A stretch of 14,601 nucleotides of DNA, from positions 1 to 14,601 of the forward strand of contig JAUSKR010000051.1 of the NCBI GenBank assembly GCA_030649445.1, in the 5' to 3' direction. The DNA is from a bacterium. GTDB taxonomy: Bacteria > Patescibacteriota > UBA1384 > XYA2-FULL-43-10 > 1-14-0-10-43-13. The position numbers were made by a program, and so were the translations under genes. Shown here piece by piece: positions 5,510-12,408 of the stretch (position 1 is its first letter; the number at the start of each line of letters is the position of its first letter). The notes beneath the pieces were generated by a model, which saw nothing but the letters and a program-made list of their open reading frames with translations, was not told the origin of the DNA and searched no databases.

Positions 5510-6250
5510 TTGTCAGGACGACGATTCGCAGCTCTGGTCTCCGGTGGTGGCTCGACGATGAAGAGGATCGGCGATGCCTGCCTCTGGGGAAAGCTGAACA
5601 ATTTGATCGAACTGGTGCTGGTTGTTGCCAGCAAGCCTGGCATCGGCGCAATCGAGAAAGCCCGTGAACTGGGCCTTCCGGACGATCGGATTCATGTCTG
5701 CAATCCGCGCGATTATTCGACGCCAAAAGCGTTCGGACAAGCGATAATCGGTCTCTTTCGCCGCTGGGGCATCGAACAGATCGGTCAGCACGGCTGGTTG
5801 CCGTTGACGCCAGAAAACGTCATCGAGGCCTACGATGGGCACATCATCAACCAGCATCCCGGTCCGCTCGACACCGGTTTTCCGGACTTCGGCGGCCCGG
5901 GTATGTATGGCCGGCGTGTCCACTGCGCCCGCCTGCTCTACATCCAGCAGACCGGTCGGTCCGAAGACCTCTTCACCGAGGCAACGGCGCATCGCGTCAC
6001 GCCGGAGTTCGACCGGGGGTCGATCATCGGCTGGACGTCAATGCCAATCCGGCCGGATGACACCGTCGAATCGATCCAGAAGGTGCTTCTGTCGGCCGAG
6101 CATCAGCTCCAAATAGACGTTCTCGAGAAAGTCGCGCTTGGCAGGAGGCTGAAACCTCTTGTGCGCACTCACCGCTTGGTTCCAGACGACTGGGTTCCAC
6201 TACTCGAAGAATGCAAGCGACTGGCCTGCCTGCTCTATCCGAACGGGTGA
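5510..6250 (+). CDS. PurN-like formyltransferase in a GC-rich island
   Basis: PurN transfers a formyl group from 10-formyltetrahydrofolate to glycinamide ribonucleotide in purine synthesis. From a TTG start the protein is 246 residues: an N-terminal nucleotide-binding loop ALVSGGGSTMKRI, SKPGIGAIEKARELGLP, then HIINQHPGPL with catalytic-type Asn114 and His116, and HRVTPEFDRGSII with Asp168 where PurN has its essential Asp. The insert DTGFPDFGGPGMYGRRVH differs from classical PurN, and about 40 extra C-terminal residues are present, so another formyl acceptor is possible. The TTG is chosen because GGAAAGGGG lies just upstream; ATG 5471 in the same frame lies inside a leader hairpin. No other purine gene is in the window. 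Composition is clearly more GC-rich than neighbours, which suggests transfer. Confidence 0.75.
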   Translation: MSGRRFAALVSGGGSTMKRIGDACLWGKLNNLIELVLVVASKPGIGAIEKARELGLPDDRIHVCNPRDYSTPKAFGQAIIGLFRRWGIEQIGQHGWLPLTPENVIEAYDGHIINQHPGPLDTGFPDFGGPGMYGRRVHCARLLYIQQTGRSEDLFTEATAHRVTPEFDRGSIIGWTSMPIRPDDTVESIQKVLLSAEHQLQIDVLEKVALGRRLKPLVRTHRLVPDDWVPLLEECKRLACLLYPNG

Positions 6251-6298
6251 CCTCGCCCAACAATCAGCTGACCTCATGGCTCTCGGCCTGGGTCTCCA

Positions 6299-6340
6299 TA
6301 CCTCCGGCGGCGTCCGCGCTTCCGGAGGTGATCTTTTTAT
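6299..6340 (+). terminator. Terminator of GC-rich island 2
   Basis: ACCTCCGG (6300-6307) pairs with CCGGAGGT (6322-6329), with a further GCGG/CCGC pairing possible inside, followed by GATCTTTTTATT. This is a standard intrinsic terminator about 50 bases after the PurN-like stop. Confidence 0.8.
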
Positions 6341-6355
6341 TCTGCCCGCTGGACC

Positions 6356-6384
6356 TTGAATAAGATTGACTAGAGTGTTATAAT
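6356..6384 (+). promoter_or_regulatory. uvrA promoter
   Basis: TTGAAT (6356-6361), a 17-base spacer and a perfect TATAAT (6379-6384) predict transcription from about 6391, leaving a leader of about 130 bases before uvrA. I saw no SOS-type operator, but I do not know the LexA box of this lineage. Confidence 0.7.
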
Positions 6385-6390
6385 TGTGCC

Positions 6391-6522
6391 GTTTCATTAT
6401 TAAACACAGCTCACGTTTGGCGGTTATCGGTAACGAAGCCCGTATCGTGAAAGGGCCGACGTCGAACGTAACCGAACTACGAAACGGGCATCGTAACCGC
6501 AAGACTCTAGACGAGAAAAAAT
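6391..6522 (+). promoter_or_regulatory. Structured 5' leader of uvrA
   Basis: The leader is unusually long for this compact genome and folds into nested stems. The outer stem is GCGGTTA (6420-6426) with TAACCGC (6494-6500). The middle stem is GCCCGT (6438-6443) with ACGGGC (6484-6489), continued after a 2x2 internal loop by CGT (6446-6448) with ACG (6479-6481). Inside, GG-CCG-ACG (6454-6461) can pair with CGT-AA-CC (6467-6473). CGGT (6428-6431) could instead pair with ACCG (6471-6474), which would make a pseudoknot. I cannot match it to a known riboswitch class; it could also be a separate small RNA. Confidence 0.5.
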
Positions 6523-9345
6523 ATGGACTCAATCAAAATCAGTGGTGCACGGGAACATAATTTAAAAAATATTTCGCTCGAAATTCCTCGGAATAAACTT
6601 GTTGTTATCACCGGCCTCTCTGGCTCGGGCAAGTCTTCACTTGCCTTTGACACGATCTATGCTGAGGGCCAGCGCAAATATGTTGAGTCGCTCTCATCCT
6701 ACGCCAGGCAATTCCTCGGCATTATGGAAAAGCCCGATGTTGATAGCATTGAGGGATTATCGCCGGCAATTTCGATTGACCAGAAATCCGCTTCGCGTAA
6801 TCCGCGCTCAACTGTCGGTACTATTACTGAAATCTATGACTATATGCGCTTGCTTTTTGCCCGTGTCGGCATTATTCACTGTCCAAATTGCGGCCGGGCA
6901 GTCACCAAGCAGACCGTCGGGCAGATGGTCGACAGTATTATTGCTGGCAATAAAAAAACTGAGCGGATCGCTGTTTTAGCGCCGGTTGTCGAGGATCGAA
7001 AGGGCGAGCACAAGGATGTTTTTGCCAAAATTATCAAATCGGGTTTCTCCCGTGTCCGGGTCGACGGTGTTATTATGGATGTTGACGAAGCTGAGACTAA
7101 GGAATTGGATAAGAACAAAAAACACAAGATCGAGATTGTCGTCGACCGACTGATTTTGGAGGCAGATAACATTGACGAATCGACCAAAAGCCGTCTTTAT
7201 GACTCGATCGAAAAATCATTGGCCGAAACAGATGGCAAGGTCATCATTTATGACTTTGAAACCGCCAAAGACACTCCATATTCGGAAAAACACACCTGTC
7301 CGGATTGTGGTATTTCGATGCCGGAAATTGCACCGCGGTCTTTTTCTTTCAATTCACCTCATGGCGCCTGCCAAGTCTGTCAGGGACTAGGAGTCAGATC
7401 TGAAATCGAGCCACACCTTGTTATGCCAAATTCAAAATTGACGATTGCCGAGGGTGGCATCCGTCCCTGGTCCCGCAATATCGCTCATAGCGGCTGGTAT
7501 TTCCGGATTCTGGAAAAAGCCGCCGAAGTTCACAAAATAGATCTCAACACTCCAATTAGTAAACTAACAAAAGAACAACTGACTTTAGTCTTGTATGGCA
7601 CCGATGAACAAATTTACAAGATTGAGGGTTACGAAACAAAGTATGAGGGTGTCATAACAAATCTGGCTCGCCGTTATAAAGAAACTGATTCTGACTACAT
7701 CAAGCAGGAAATCGAAAAATATATGGTCGTTAAAATTTGTCCGTCTTGCGGCGGTGCCAGACTGCGCAAAGAAATTCTCGGCGTCCTGATCGATGGCAAA
7801 AATATTTCAGAAGTTTCCGGTCTGACGATTGAAAAACTTTATGATTTTTTCGATCACTTGACGGCCAGATTGACCGACGGACAAAATCAGATTGCCAAGC
7901 AAATTATTAAAGAAATCCGCGAGCGAACAACTTTTCTGATCAATGTCGGCTTGCCCTATCTGACTGTAGACCGTAATGCCACGACATTAGCCGGTGGTGA
8001 AGCTCAGCGGATCCGGCTGGCAACACAGATTGGCTCTGGTTTGATGGGCGTCCTATATATTCTCGACGAACCGTCGATCGGCTTGCATCAAAAAGATAAT
8101 AACCGCTTGCTCAAAACTCTAATTGATCTAAAAAATCTTGGCAACACGGTTATTGTCGTCGAACATGACAAAGAGACAATTTTAAGCGCTGATTGGGTTG
8201 TCGATATCGGTCCGGGAGCGGGAGAAAATGGCGGACGCGTTGTCTGGAATGGTAAACCCGAAGATATGAAAAAGTGTGAAGATTCTATCACAGCTCAATA
8301 TCTCTCGGGCAAAAGAGAAATTGCCATTCCGAAATTTCGCCGTCCTGGTAATGGCAATTTTCTAAAAATCATTAATGCGACAGAAAACAATCTCAAAAAT
8401 GTTGATGTGGCAATTCCACTCAATACCTTTACCTGTGTCACCGGCGTATCGGGATCGGGAAAGTCAACTTTGATAAATGATATTTTGGCGCGGCATTTAT
8501 CAAAAGTTTTTCATCGGGCCAAAATTGAGCCGGGTAAATTTGCCAACATCACTGGCTTAGAAAATCTAGACAAAGTCATCGATATTGACCAGTCGCCGAT
8601 CGGCAAGACACCTAGGTCAAATACGGCAACATATACCGGTATGTTCACCTCTATCCGCGACCTTTTCGCTCTGACCTCTGAAGCTAAGATTCGCGGCTAC
8701 AGAGCCGGCCGCTTTTCCTTTAATGTCAAAGGCGGCCGCTGTGAAAAGTGTCACGGCGAAGGTATCCTGAAAATCGAGATGCACTTTTTACCTGACGTCT
8801 ATATTACCTGCGAAGAATGCAAGGGAAAACGCTACAACAAAGAGGCACTTGAAGTGAAATACAAGGGTAAAAACATTGCAGATGTTTTGGCCATGACCGT
8901 CGATGAAGCGCTGGAATTTTTCCAGCATATTCCGGCGATTTCAATCAAGCTTTCAGTTCTTTCTGATGTTGGCTTGGGCTATATCCGCCTTGGTCAGCCA
9001 GCGACGACACTCTCAGGTGGTGAAGCTCAGAGAATAAAACTAGCGACCGAACTGGCTCATCGCGGCACTGGCAAAACTTTTTATATTCTCGACGAACCGA
9101 CGACTGGTCTGCATTTCGAAGACGTCAAGAAATTGATCGGCGTCCTGACGGCACTTGTCGATAAAGGCAACACCGTCCTCGTCATCGAACATAATATAGA
9201 CGTCATCAAATCATCGGACTATGTCATCGATCTTGGTCCCGACGGCGGTGACAAAGGCGGCGAAGTCATCGCCACCGGCACACCGGAAGCCATCGCCAAG
9301 TCAAAGAAGTCATATACAGGACAATATTTGAAGAAAGTGCTCTAG
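6523..9345 (+). CDS. uvrA: Excinuclease ABC subunit A
   Basis: UvrA is the damage-recognition ATPase of nucleotide excision repair; its dimer loads UvrB. The 940-residue protein has normal length and both ABC modules: Walker A GLSGSGKSS (31-39) and GVSGSGKST (about 640), signature motifs TLAGGEAQRIRLA and TLSGGEAQRIKLA, and Walker B YILDEPSIGLH and YILDEPTTGLH. Zinc-binding cysteines appear at 120 and 123 (HCPNCG), 259, 262, 283 and 286, in a KICPSCGG motif, and in CEKCHGEG with CEECKGKR (about 740-766). No key residue is missing. The ribosome site before ATG 6523 is weak (ACGAG and A-rich), so the structured leader may influence translation. It is transcribed alone. Confidence 0.98.
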   Translation: MDSIKISGAREHNLKNISLEIPRNKLVVITGLSGSGKSSLAFDTIYAEGQRKYVESLSSYARQFLGIMEKPDVDSIEGLSPAISIDQKSASRNPRSTVGTITEIYDYMRLLFARVGIIHCPNCGRAVTKQTVGQMVDSIIAGNKKTERIAVLAPVVEDRKGEHKDVFAKIIKSGFSRVRVDGVIMDVDEAETKELDKNKKHKIEIVVDRLILEADNIDESTKSRLYDSIEKSLAETDGKVIIYDFETAKDTPYSEKHTCPDCGISMPEIAPRSFSFNSPHGACQVCQGLGVRSEIEPHLVMPNSKLTIAEGGIRPWSRNIAHSGWYFRILEKAAEVHKIDLNTPISKLTKEQLTLVLYGTDEQIYKIEGYETKYEGVITNLARRYKETDSDYIKQEIEKYMVVKICPSCGGARLRKEILGVLIDGKNISEVSGLTIEKLYDFFDHLTARLTDGQNQIAKQIIKEIRERTTFLINVGLPYLTVDRNATTLAGGEAQRIRLATQIGSGLMGVLYILDEPSIGLHQKDNNRLLKTLIDLKNLGNTVIVVEHDKETILSADWVVDIGPGAGENGGRVVWNGKPEDMKKCEDSITAQYLSGKREIAIPKFRRPGNGNFLKIINATENNLKNVDVAIPLNTFTCVTGVSGSGKSTLINDILARHLSKVFHRAKIEPGKFANITGLENLDKVIDIDQSPIGKTPRSNTATYTGMFTSIRDLFALTSEAKIRGYRAGRFSFNVKGGRCEKCHGEGILKIEMHFLPDVYITCEECKGKRYNKEALEVKYKGKNIADVLAMTVDEALEFFQHIPAISIKLSVLSDVGLGYIRLGQPATTLSGGEAQRIKLATELAHRGTGKTFYILDEPTTGLHFEDVKKLIGVLTALVDKGNTVLVIEHNIDVIKSSDYVIDLGPDGGDKGGEVIATGTPEAIAKSKKSYTGQYLKKVL

Positions 9346-9428
9346 GAAAAAGCGCTCAGCCGATGTCTCTCTGCGTGTCAAATATAATTTGTATTGATGG
9401 CTGGCTGGTTTATTATCTAAATCCAAAG

Positions 9429-9437
9429 TGCTATGCT
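9429..9437 (+). promoter_or_regulatory. Possible promoter of the restriction gene
   Basis: TGC-TATGCT (9429-9437) is an extended -10 element about 35 bases before the start codon; the -35 (TTTATT, 9409-9414) is weak. A second TATAAT at 9383-9388 is an alternative. Nothing else notable is seen in 9346-9463. Confidence 0.3.
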
Positions 9438-9472
9438 AAATCTGAAAAATAACAATTAATAGAGTGGGCAAA

Positions 9473-10192
9473 ATGGATCCAGTGGTTAAAAAGAAGATTT
9501 TGGACAAAGTAAAAAAGTGGTGGAAGTTAAAGGTAATTGAGGCTCATAAAAAGAAATCAAAGGAACTGTCTTCATCTGATAAGTTCTCGATTAATCCATT
9601 TCTTATAATTTATTTAGCAAACTTTTTAGGAGACAAAAACGACTCGAAAAATATTGCTAGGTCTCTAATCTATCCAAGAGCACTGGGCACATCGCCAAAC
9701 ACAATATTCGGAACCGAATTTCAGAAGATGATCATAAATGTTTTTGACGAAATTAGTGGTTCTGCTGTGAAGGGTATCGATATTGAATTTACTGACAAAA
9801 ATGATGGTAGACGAAAATATTGTCAGATCAAGGCCGGGCCAAATGTTATCAATTACGACGACGTATCCACGATTAAAGATCATTTCAAAAAGGCTCTCGC
9901 TATTGCAAAAACAAATAGCATGGCCATGCGACACGAAGACTTGATTCTCTGCATTATCTACGGGGAGCCAAGTCAAAAAAGCAACTTCATCAGAAAAGTT
10001 GAAGAAGATTACACAGTACTGATTGGCAAAGAATTTTGGGAGAGGGTCGTTGGCGATGGTGATTTTTACAAAGATCTATTTGTGGCTCTAAAAGAAGTCT
10101 CAAAGAAATGTAATTGCAAGAAGATTGTTAATGATACCGTGAATGAGCTATCTAAGGATATTGAAGCTAAATATCCAGACTTAGTTAGCTAG
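9473..10192 (+). CDS. Type II restriction endonuclease, EcoO109I-like PD-(D/E)XK family
   Basis: This is a 239-residue protein from ATG 9473; a GTG at 9464 would add three residues (MGK) but has no better ribosome site. The nuclease core is GIDIEFTDKNDGRRKYCQIKAG: Asp111 and Gln118-x-Lys120 fit a PD-(D/E)XK site with Gln at the third position. Other blocks, KWW near the start, SINPFLIIYLANF, TIFGTEFQK, DLILCIIYGEP and GKEFWERV, appear in the same order as in EcoO109I as I remember its sequence. EcoO109I cuts RGGNCCY, but the site of this enzyme cannot be read from sequence. It lies 58 bases before a C5 methyltransferase on the same strand, which makes a complete type II pair. It is lower in GC than uvrA, as expected for acquired restriction genes. 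Confidence 0.8.
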   Translation: MDPVVKKKILDKVKKWWKLKVIEAHKKKSKELSSSDKFSINPFLIIYLANFLGDKNDSKNIARSLIYPRALGTSPNTIFGTEFQKMIINVFDEISGSAVKGIDIEFTDKNDGRRKYCQIKAGPNVINYDDVSTIKDHFKKALAIAKTNSMAMRHEDLILCIIYGEPSQKSNFIRKVEEDYTVLIGKEFWERVVGDGDFYKDLFVALKEVSKKCNCKKIVNDTVNELSKDIEAKYPDLVS

Positions 10193-10210
10193 TTCTACCC
10201 TGTGGATAAA

Positions 10211-10235
10211 TAACCTATGCCCCATGCAATGGTTA
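10211..10235 (+). promoter_or_regulatory. Candidate operator dyad in front of the methyltransferase
   Basis: TAACC (10211-10215) and GGTTA (10231-10235) form a perfect inverted repeat 15 bases apart, with ATGC repeated inside. It covers about -40 to -16 relative to the predicted start, where a MerR-type domain would bind. It is a plausible site for autoregulation by the HTH of the methyltransferase itself. The short arms make this tentative. Confidence 0.4.
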
Positions 10236-10238
10236 CTG

Positions 10239-10250
10239 TATAATTAATAA
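10239..10250 (+). promoter_or_regulatory. -10 element giving a leaderless methyltransferase mRNA
   Basis: A perfect TATAAT (10239-10244) ends six bases before ATG 10251, so transcription should start at or next to the start codon. There is no Shine-Dalgarno upstream. No clear -35 is visible, which fits activator-dependent or dyad-controlled transcription. Confidence 0.5.
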
Positions 10251-11531
10251 ATGGAGACAAGCGATTTTGTTACAATTTCAGAGGCATCAAAACTTCTTGA
10301 TGTCTCGCTAGACACTATAAGGCGATGGGAAAAAAAGGGACTGATTAGGAGTAGGCGGTCAGACAAAAACTACCGTTTGTTTGGCGTTGAAGAGATACGC
10401 CGAATTTTCAATCGATCCAATTCGTTATTATCAGGAAATAAATATCAAATCTATAAAACGAAGAAAAAAAACGACTATACTGTTATCGATTTGTTTTCTG
10501 GTGCCGGCGGGACTGCTCTTGGTCTGGAAAACGCTGGATTCGATCATACATTATTAAACGAATATGATAAAAACGCAGCAGCAACACTGAAGCGCAATAG
10601 GCCGGACTGGAATATTGATAGTCGAGACATCAGAGAAGTGGATTTTTCTGGCATGTCTGCAGATGTTGTTGAAGGTGGGTTTCCTTGTCAAGCGTTTAGT
10701 TTGGCCGGAAAAAAACTTGGATTTGAAGATGTCAGAGGAACTATGTTTTTTGAGTTTGCTCGCTGTATCAAAGAAGTAGGGCCAAAAATTGCGATTGGCG
10801 AGAACGTTAGAGGACTTTTACTTCACGAAGACGGCAGAACCCTCAGCTCCATGGTTGATATTCTTGAAGAGATAGGATACCGCGTTGCATATAAAGTTTT
10901 GAAAGCACAGTATTTCGATGTGCCCCAGAAAAGGGAGCGGCTAATTATCTTAGCTATACGAAACGATCTTGACATCCCATTTATTTTCCCAAAAGAAAAA
11001 GATTACATTTTGACACTAAGAGACGCACTTCATAACTGTCCTCAATCGGTCGGCCAAGAATATCCTGAAAAAAAGAAAAGAATAATGTCGATGATCTCGC
11101 CGGGAGGATACTGGCGAGAATTGCCGGAAGCTTTGCAAAAAGAATATATGGGGGCAAGTTATTTTATGGGTGGTGGAAAGACGGGGATAGCTAGGCGACT
11201 TTCCTGGGATGAACCGAGCTTGACTCTGACTTGTTCTCCTGCTCAAAAACAGACAGAGCGTTGTCATCCGGATGAAACCAGGCCACTCACAGTCCGGGAA
11301 TATGCAAGAATTCAGACTTTTCCTGACGATTGGGAATTTCAAGGTTCAGTCGGCGCGCAATATAAGCAAATCGGAAATGCTGTGCCAGTTAATCTTGGCT
11401 ATCATATTGGTAGATGCGTCACAGCGATGCTGAATGGGAAATATGATGAAGAAACGATGGAAATTATCCCTTTTGGAACTGCTACCAATGAGATAGAGAC
11501 TAAACAATATCAACTAGGTCTCGCATATTGA
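10251..11531 (+). CDS. DNA C5-cytosine methyltransferase with N-terminal MerR-like HTH
   Basis: The 426-residue protein combines two modules. Residues about 6-53 (FVTISEASKLLDVSLDTIRRWEKKG, then YRLFGVEEIRRI in two parts) are a MerR-like winged HTH. Residues 77-400 are a complete C5 methyltransferase: motif I DLFSGAGGTALG (80-91), catalytic Cys146 in GGFPCQAFSLAG, ENVRGL (184-189), QKRERLIILAIR (226-237), motif IX RPLTVREYARIQTFPDDW (344-361) and motif X QIGNAVP (373-379). The target-recognition region lies between about 240 and 340. It should protect host DNA from the upstream nuclease; the HTH probably represses or tunes the system, in the way M.EcoRII- and M.SsoII-type enzymes do with their own N-terminal DNA-binding domains. 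Confidence 0.93.
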   Translation: METSDFVTISEASKLLDVSLDTIRRWEKKGLIRSRRSDKNYRLFGVEEIRRIFNRSNSLLSGNKYQIYKTKKKNDYTVIDLFSGAGGTALGLENAGFDHTLLNEYDKNAAATLKRNRPDWNIDSRDIREVDFSGMSADVVEGGFPCQAFSLAGKKLGFEDVRGTMFFEFARCIKEVGPKIAIGENVRGLLLHEDGRTLSSMVDILEEIGYRVAYKVLKAQYFDVPQKRERLIILAIRNDLDIPFIFPKEKDYILTLRDALHNCPQSVGQEYPEKKKRIMSMISPGGYWRELPEALQKEYMGASYFMGGGKTGIARRLSWDEPSLTLTCSPAQKQTERCHPDETRPLTVREYARIQTFPDDWEFQGSVGAQYKQIGNAVPVNLGYHIGRCVTAMLNGKYDEETMEIIPFGTATNEIETKQYQLGLAY

Positions 11532-11551
11532 ACCTGCCGGTGGTTTCTATT

Positions 11552-11577
11552 CCAATATAATAAGGTTATTATATGGG
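11552..11577 (+). terminator. Weak AT-rich hairpin after the methyltransferase
   Basis: ATATAATA (11555-11562) pairs with TATTATAT (11567-11574) over an AGGT loop, with flanking CC/GG able to add two pairs around a bulged A. There is no U-tract, so terminator function is uncertain. Confidence 0.35.
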
Positions 11578-11587
11578 TCATCAGCTA

Positions 11588-11616
11588 TTGATTTTTCGGC
11601 CAAGTTTGTGTATAAT
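11588..11616 (+). promoter_or_regulatory. rnpB promoter
   Basis: TTGATT (11588-11593), a 17-base spacer and a perfect TATAAT (11611-11616) place the start near 11623, immediately before the P1 helix of RNase P RNA. Confidence 0.8.
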
Positions 11617-11623
11617 ATCTGTG

Positions 11624-12037
11624 TTAAAGTAAATGAGATGGCAGCCCATCCCTTTCAGAATACAAACTCATTGTAGTTTGAAAGGGATGGGAGGAAAGTC
11701 CGGGCACCAAAGAGCAAAATGCTCGTGAAAATGAGCGGGCAGCGATGTTCGAGAACAGCGCAACAGAAAATATACCGCTAATCCAGTCCTTTCTTCGGAA
11801 AGAGCTGGACAGTAAGGTTGAAATCGTGAGGTAAGAGCTCACGCGTTCGGATGGCAACATCCGTCTGTGGCAAGCCTCGTTTGGTGCAAGTGAAGTGGAT
11901 CAGACACTTTGTCTAGTTTACTAGAGATATTCTGCTCGAATAGAAGTGAATGGTCTTCACGCTTAGATAGATTGTCATCATCCAGCCCTTTCGCAAGAAA
12001 GAGCTGGGGACAGAACCCGGCTTACGGTTTACTTTGA
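11624..12037 (+). ncRNA. rnpB: RNase P RNA, bacterial class A
   Basis: This is the catalytic RNA that removes 5' leaders from pre-tRNAs. Conserved blocks are GAGGAAAGTCCGGGC (11691-11705), GCGCAACAG (11758-11766) and ACAGAACCCGGCTTA (12010-12024). P1 is closed by AAAGTAAA (11626-11633) with TTTACTTT (12028-12035). A long P3-like hairpin occupies 11644-11690, and P14 is capped by a GCAA tetraloop (GGATG-GCAA-CATCC, 11849-11862). A hairpin with arms CCAGC and GCTGG lies at 11982-12006. Total length of about 410 bases is normal. The ends are inferred from P1 and the promoter. It is followed directly by a terminator and a tRNA. Confidence 0.95.
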
Positions 12038-12062
12038 CGCAAATCCCCCTTTGTGGCCCTAA

Positions 12063-12120
12063 CACTGGGCAACCAGTGGGGTAACACCCTAGCATCCGCT
12101 GGGGTGTTTTGATTTTATTG
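12063..12120 (+). terminator. rnpB terminator, preceded by a GCAA hairpin
   Basis: AACACCCTAGC (12083-12093) pairs with GCTGGGGTGTT (12098-12108) over a 4-base loop, followed by TTGATTTTATTG. Just before it, CACTGG-GCAA-CCAGTG (12063-12078) is a second compact hairpin. Both lie in the 3' flank of rnpB. Confidence 0.85.
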
Positions 12121-12146
12121 TAAAAACAGCTCTTTTTAGCTATAAT
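12118..12146 (+). promoter_or_regulatory. tRNA-Gln promoter
   Basis: TTGTAA (12118-12123), a 17-base spacer and a perfect TATAAT (12141-12146) place the start near 12153, 16 bases before the tRNA. The -35 lies inside the tail of the rnpB terminator. Confidence 0.75.
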
Positions 12147-12168
12147 CAGAACGCTGAATTGAATATAG

Positions 12169-12242
12169 TCCGAGGTCGTCTAACGGCAGGACAGTAGCCT
12201 TTGAAGCTGCGTATCATGGTTCGAATCCATGCCTCGGAACCA
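12169..12242 (+). tRNA. tRNA-Gln (anticodon UUG), CCA encoded
   Basis: A full cloverleaf can be drawn: acceptor TCCGAGG (12169-12175) with CCTCGGA (12232-12238), discriminator A and encoded CCA (12240-12242); anticodon stem GTAGC/GCTGC with loop CTTTGAA, giving anticodon TTG (12201-12203); T stem CATGG/CCATG with loop TTCGAAT. UUG decodes CAA and CAG glutamine codons. The 3' 21 bases are repeated 180 bases downstream. Confidence 0.95.
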
Positions 12243-12244
12243 AA
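12224..12244 (+). repeat. Direct repeat, copy 1 (3' end of tRNA-Gln)
   Basis: These 21 bases cover the end of the T loop, the 3' strand of the T stem, the acceptor strand, CCA and AA. They recur exactly at 12404-12424, as expected for an attachment-site duplication at a tRNA gene. Confidence 0.85.
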
Positions 12245-12280
12245 TACTAATGCTGGTCAAATCGACCAGAATTAGTATTT
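12242..12280 (+). terminator. Long hairpin directly after tRNA-Gln
   Basis: AAATACTAAT (12242-12251) and CTGGTC (12253-12258) pair with GACCAG (12264-12269) and ATTAGTATTT (12271-12280), 16 base pairs with one G/A mismatch and an AAATC loop. It begins at the terminal A of CCA. The U-tract is poor (ATTTAATTT), so it may both terminate and mark the tRNA 3' end for processing. Confidence 0.6.
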
Positions 12281-12290
12281 AATTTATGAG

Positions 12291-12408
12291 TTAGGGTGGA
12301 TTCGAACTGGGAAGGGGTCGGGAAACAGGAGTTTCCCGTGTCGGAAAATACTAAAAACCGAGGGTTTTTAGAAGCGAGCCGCCAACTGGCGGAGAGCGCT
12401 CGAAATCC
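12291..12408 (+). mobile_element. Small non-coding multi-hairpin element inserted at the tRNA 3' end
   Basis: Four helices can be drawn. The closing helix is GGATT (12298-12302) with AATCC (12404-12408), plus CGA with TCG (12400-12402) past one bulged A. Arm 1 is CGGGAAAC (12319-12326) with GTTTCCCG (12331-12338), loop AGGA. Arm 2 is CTAAAAACC (12351-12359) with GGTTTTTAG (12363-12371), loop GAG. Arm 3 is AGCG (12373-12376) with CGCT (12397-12400), then CCGCC (12379-12383) with GGCGG (12388-12392), loop AACT; the base 12400 is shared between closing helix and arm 3. The left edge GGATTCGAAC is the reverse complement of a tRNA T-arm consensus, and the right edge runs into the duplicated tRNA end. 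No protein is encoded. It could be a palindromic mobile element, a tRNA-like decoy or a small RNA; its class is unknown to me. Confidence 0.5.

Noticed and set aside
5513..5992. Minus-strand open frame opposite the PurN-like gene
   Set aside because: Long antisense frames are expected in GC-rich DNA; the plus-strand frame carries recognisable motifs and signals.
6324..6333. Near-perfect Shine-Dalgarno GGAGGTGATC
   Set aside because: It is the 3' arm of the island 2 terminator and no start codon follows at a suitable distance.
6391..12408. Relationship between the uvrA leader and the tRNA-side element
   Set aside because: Both are multi-stem and contain GGGYCG-type words, but stem order, loop sequences and spacing do not match.
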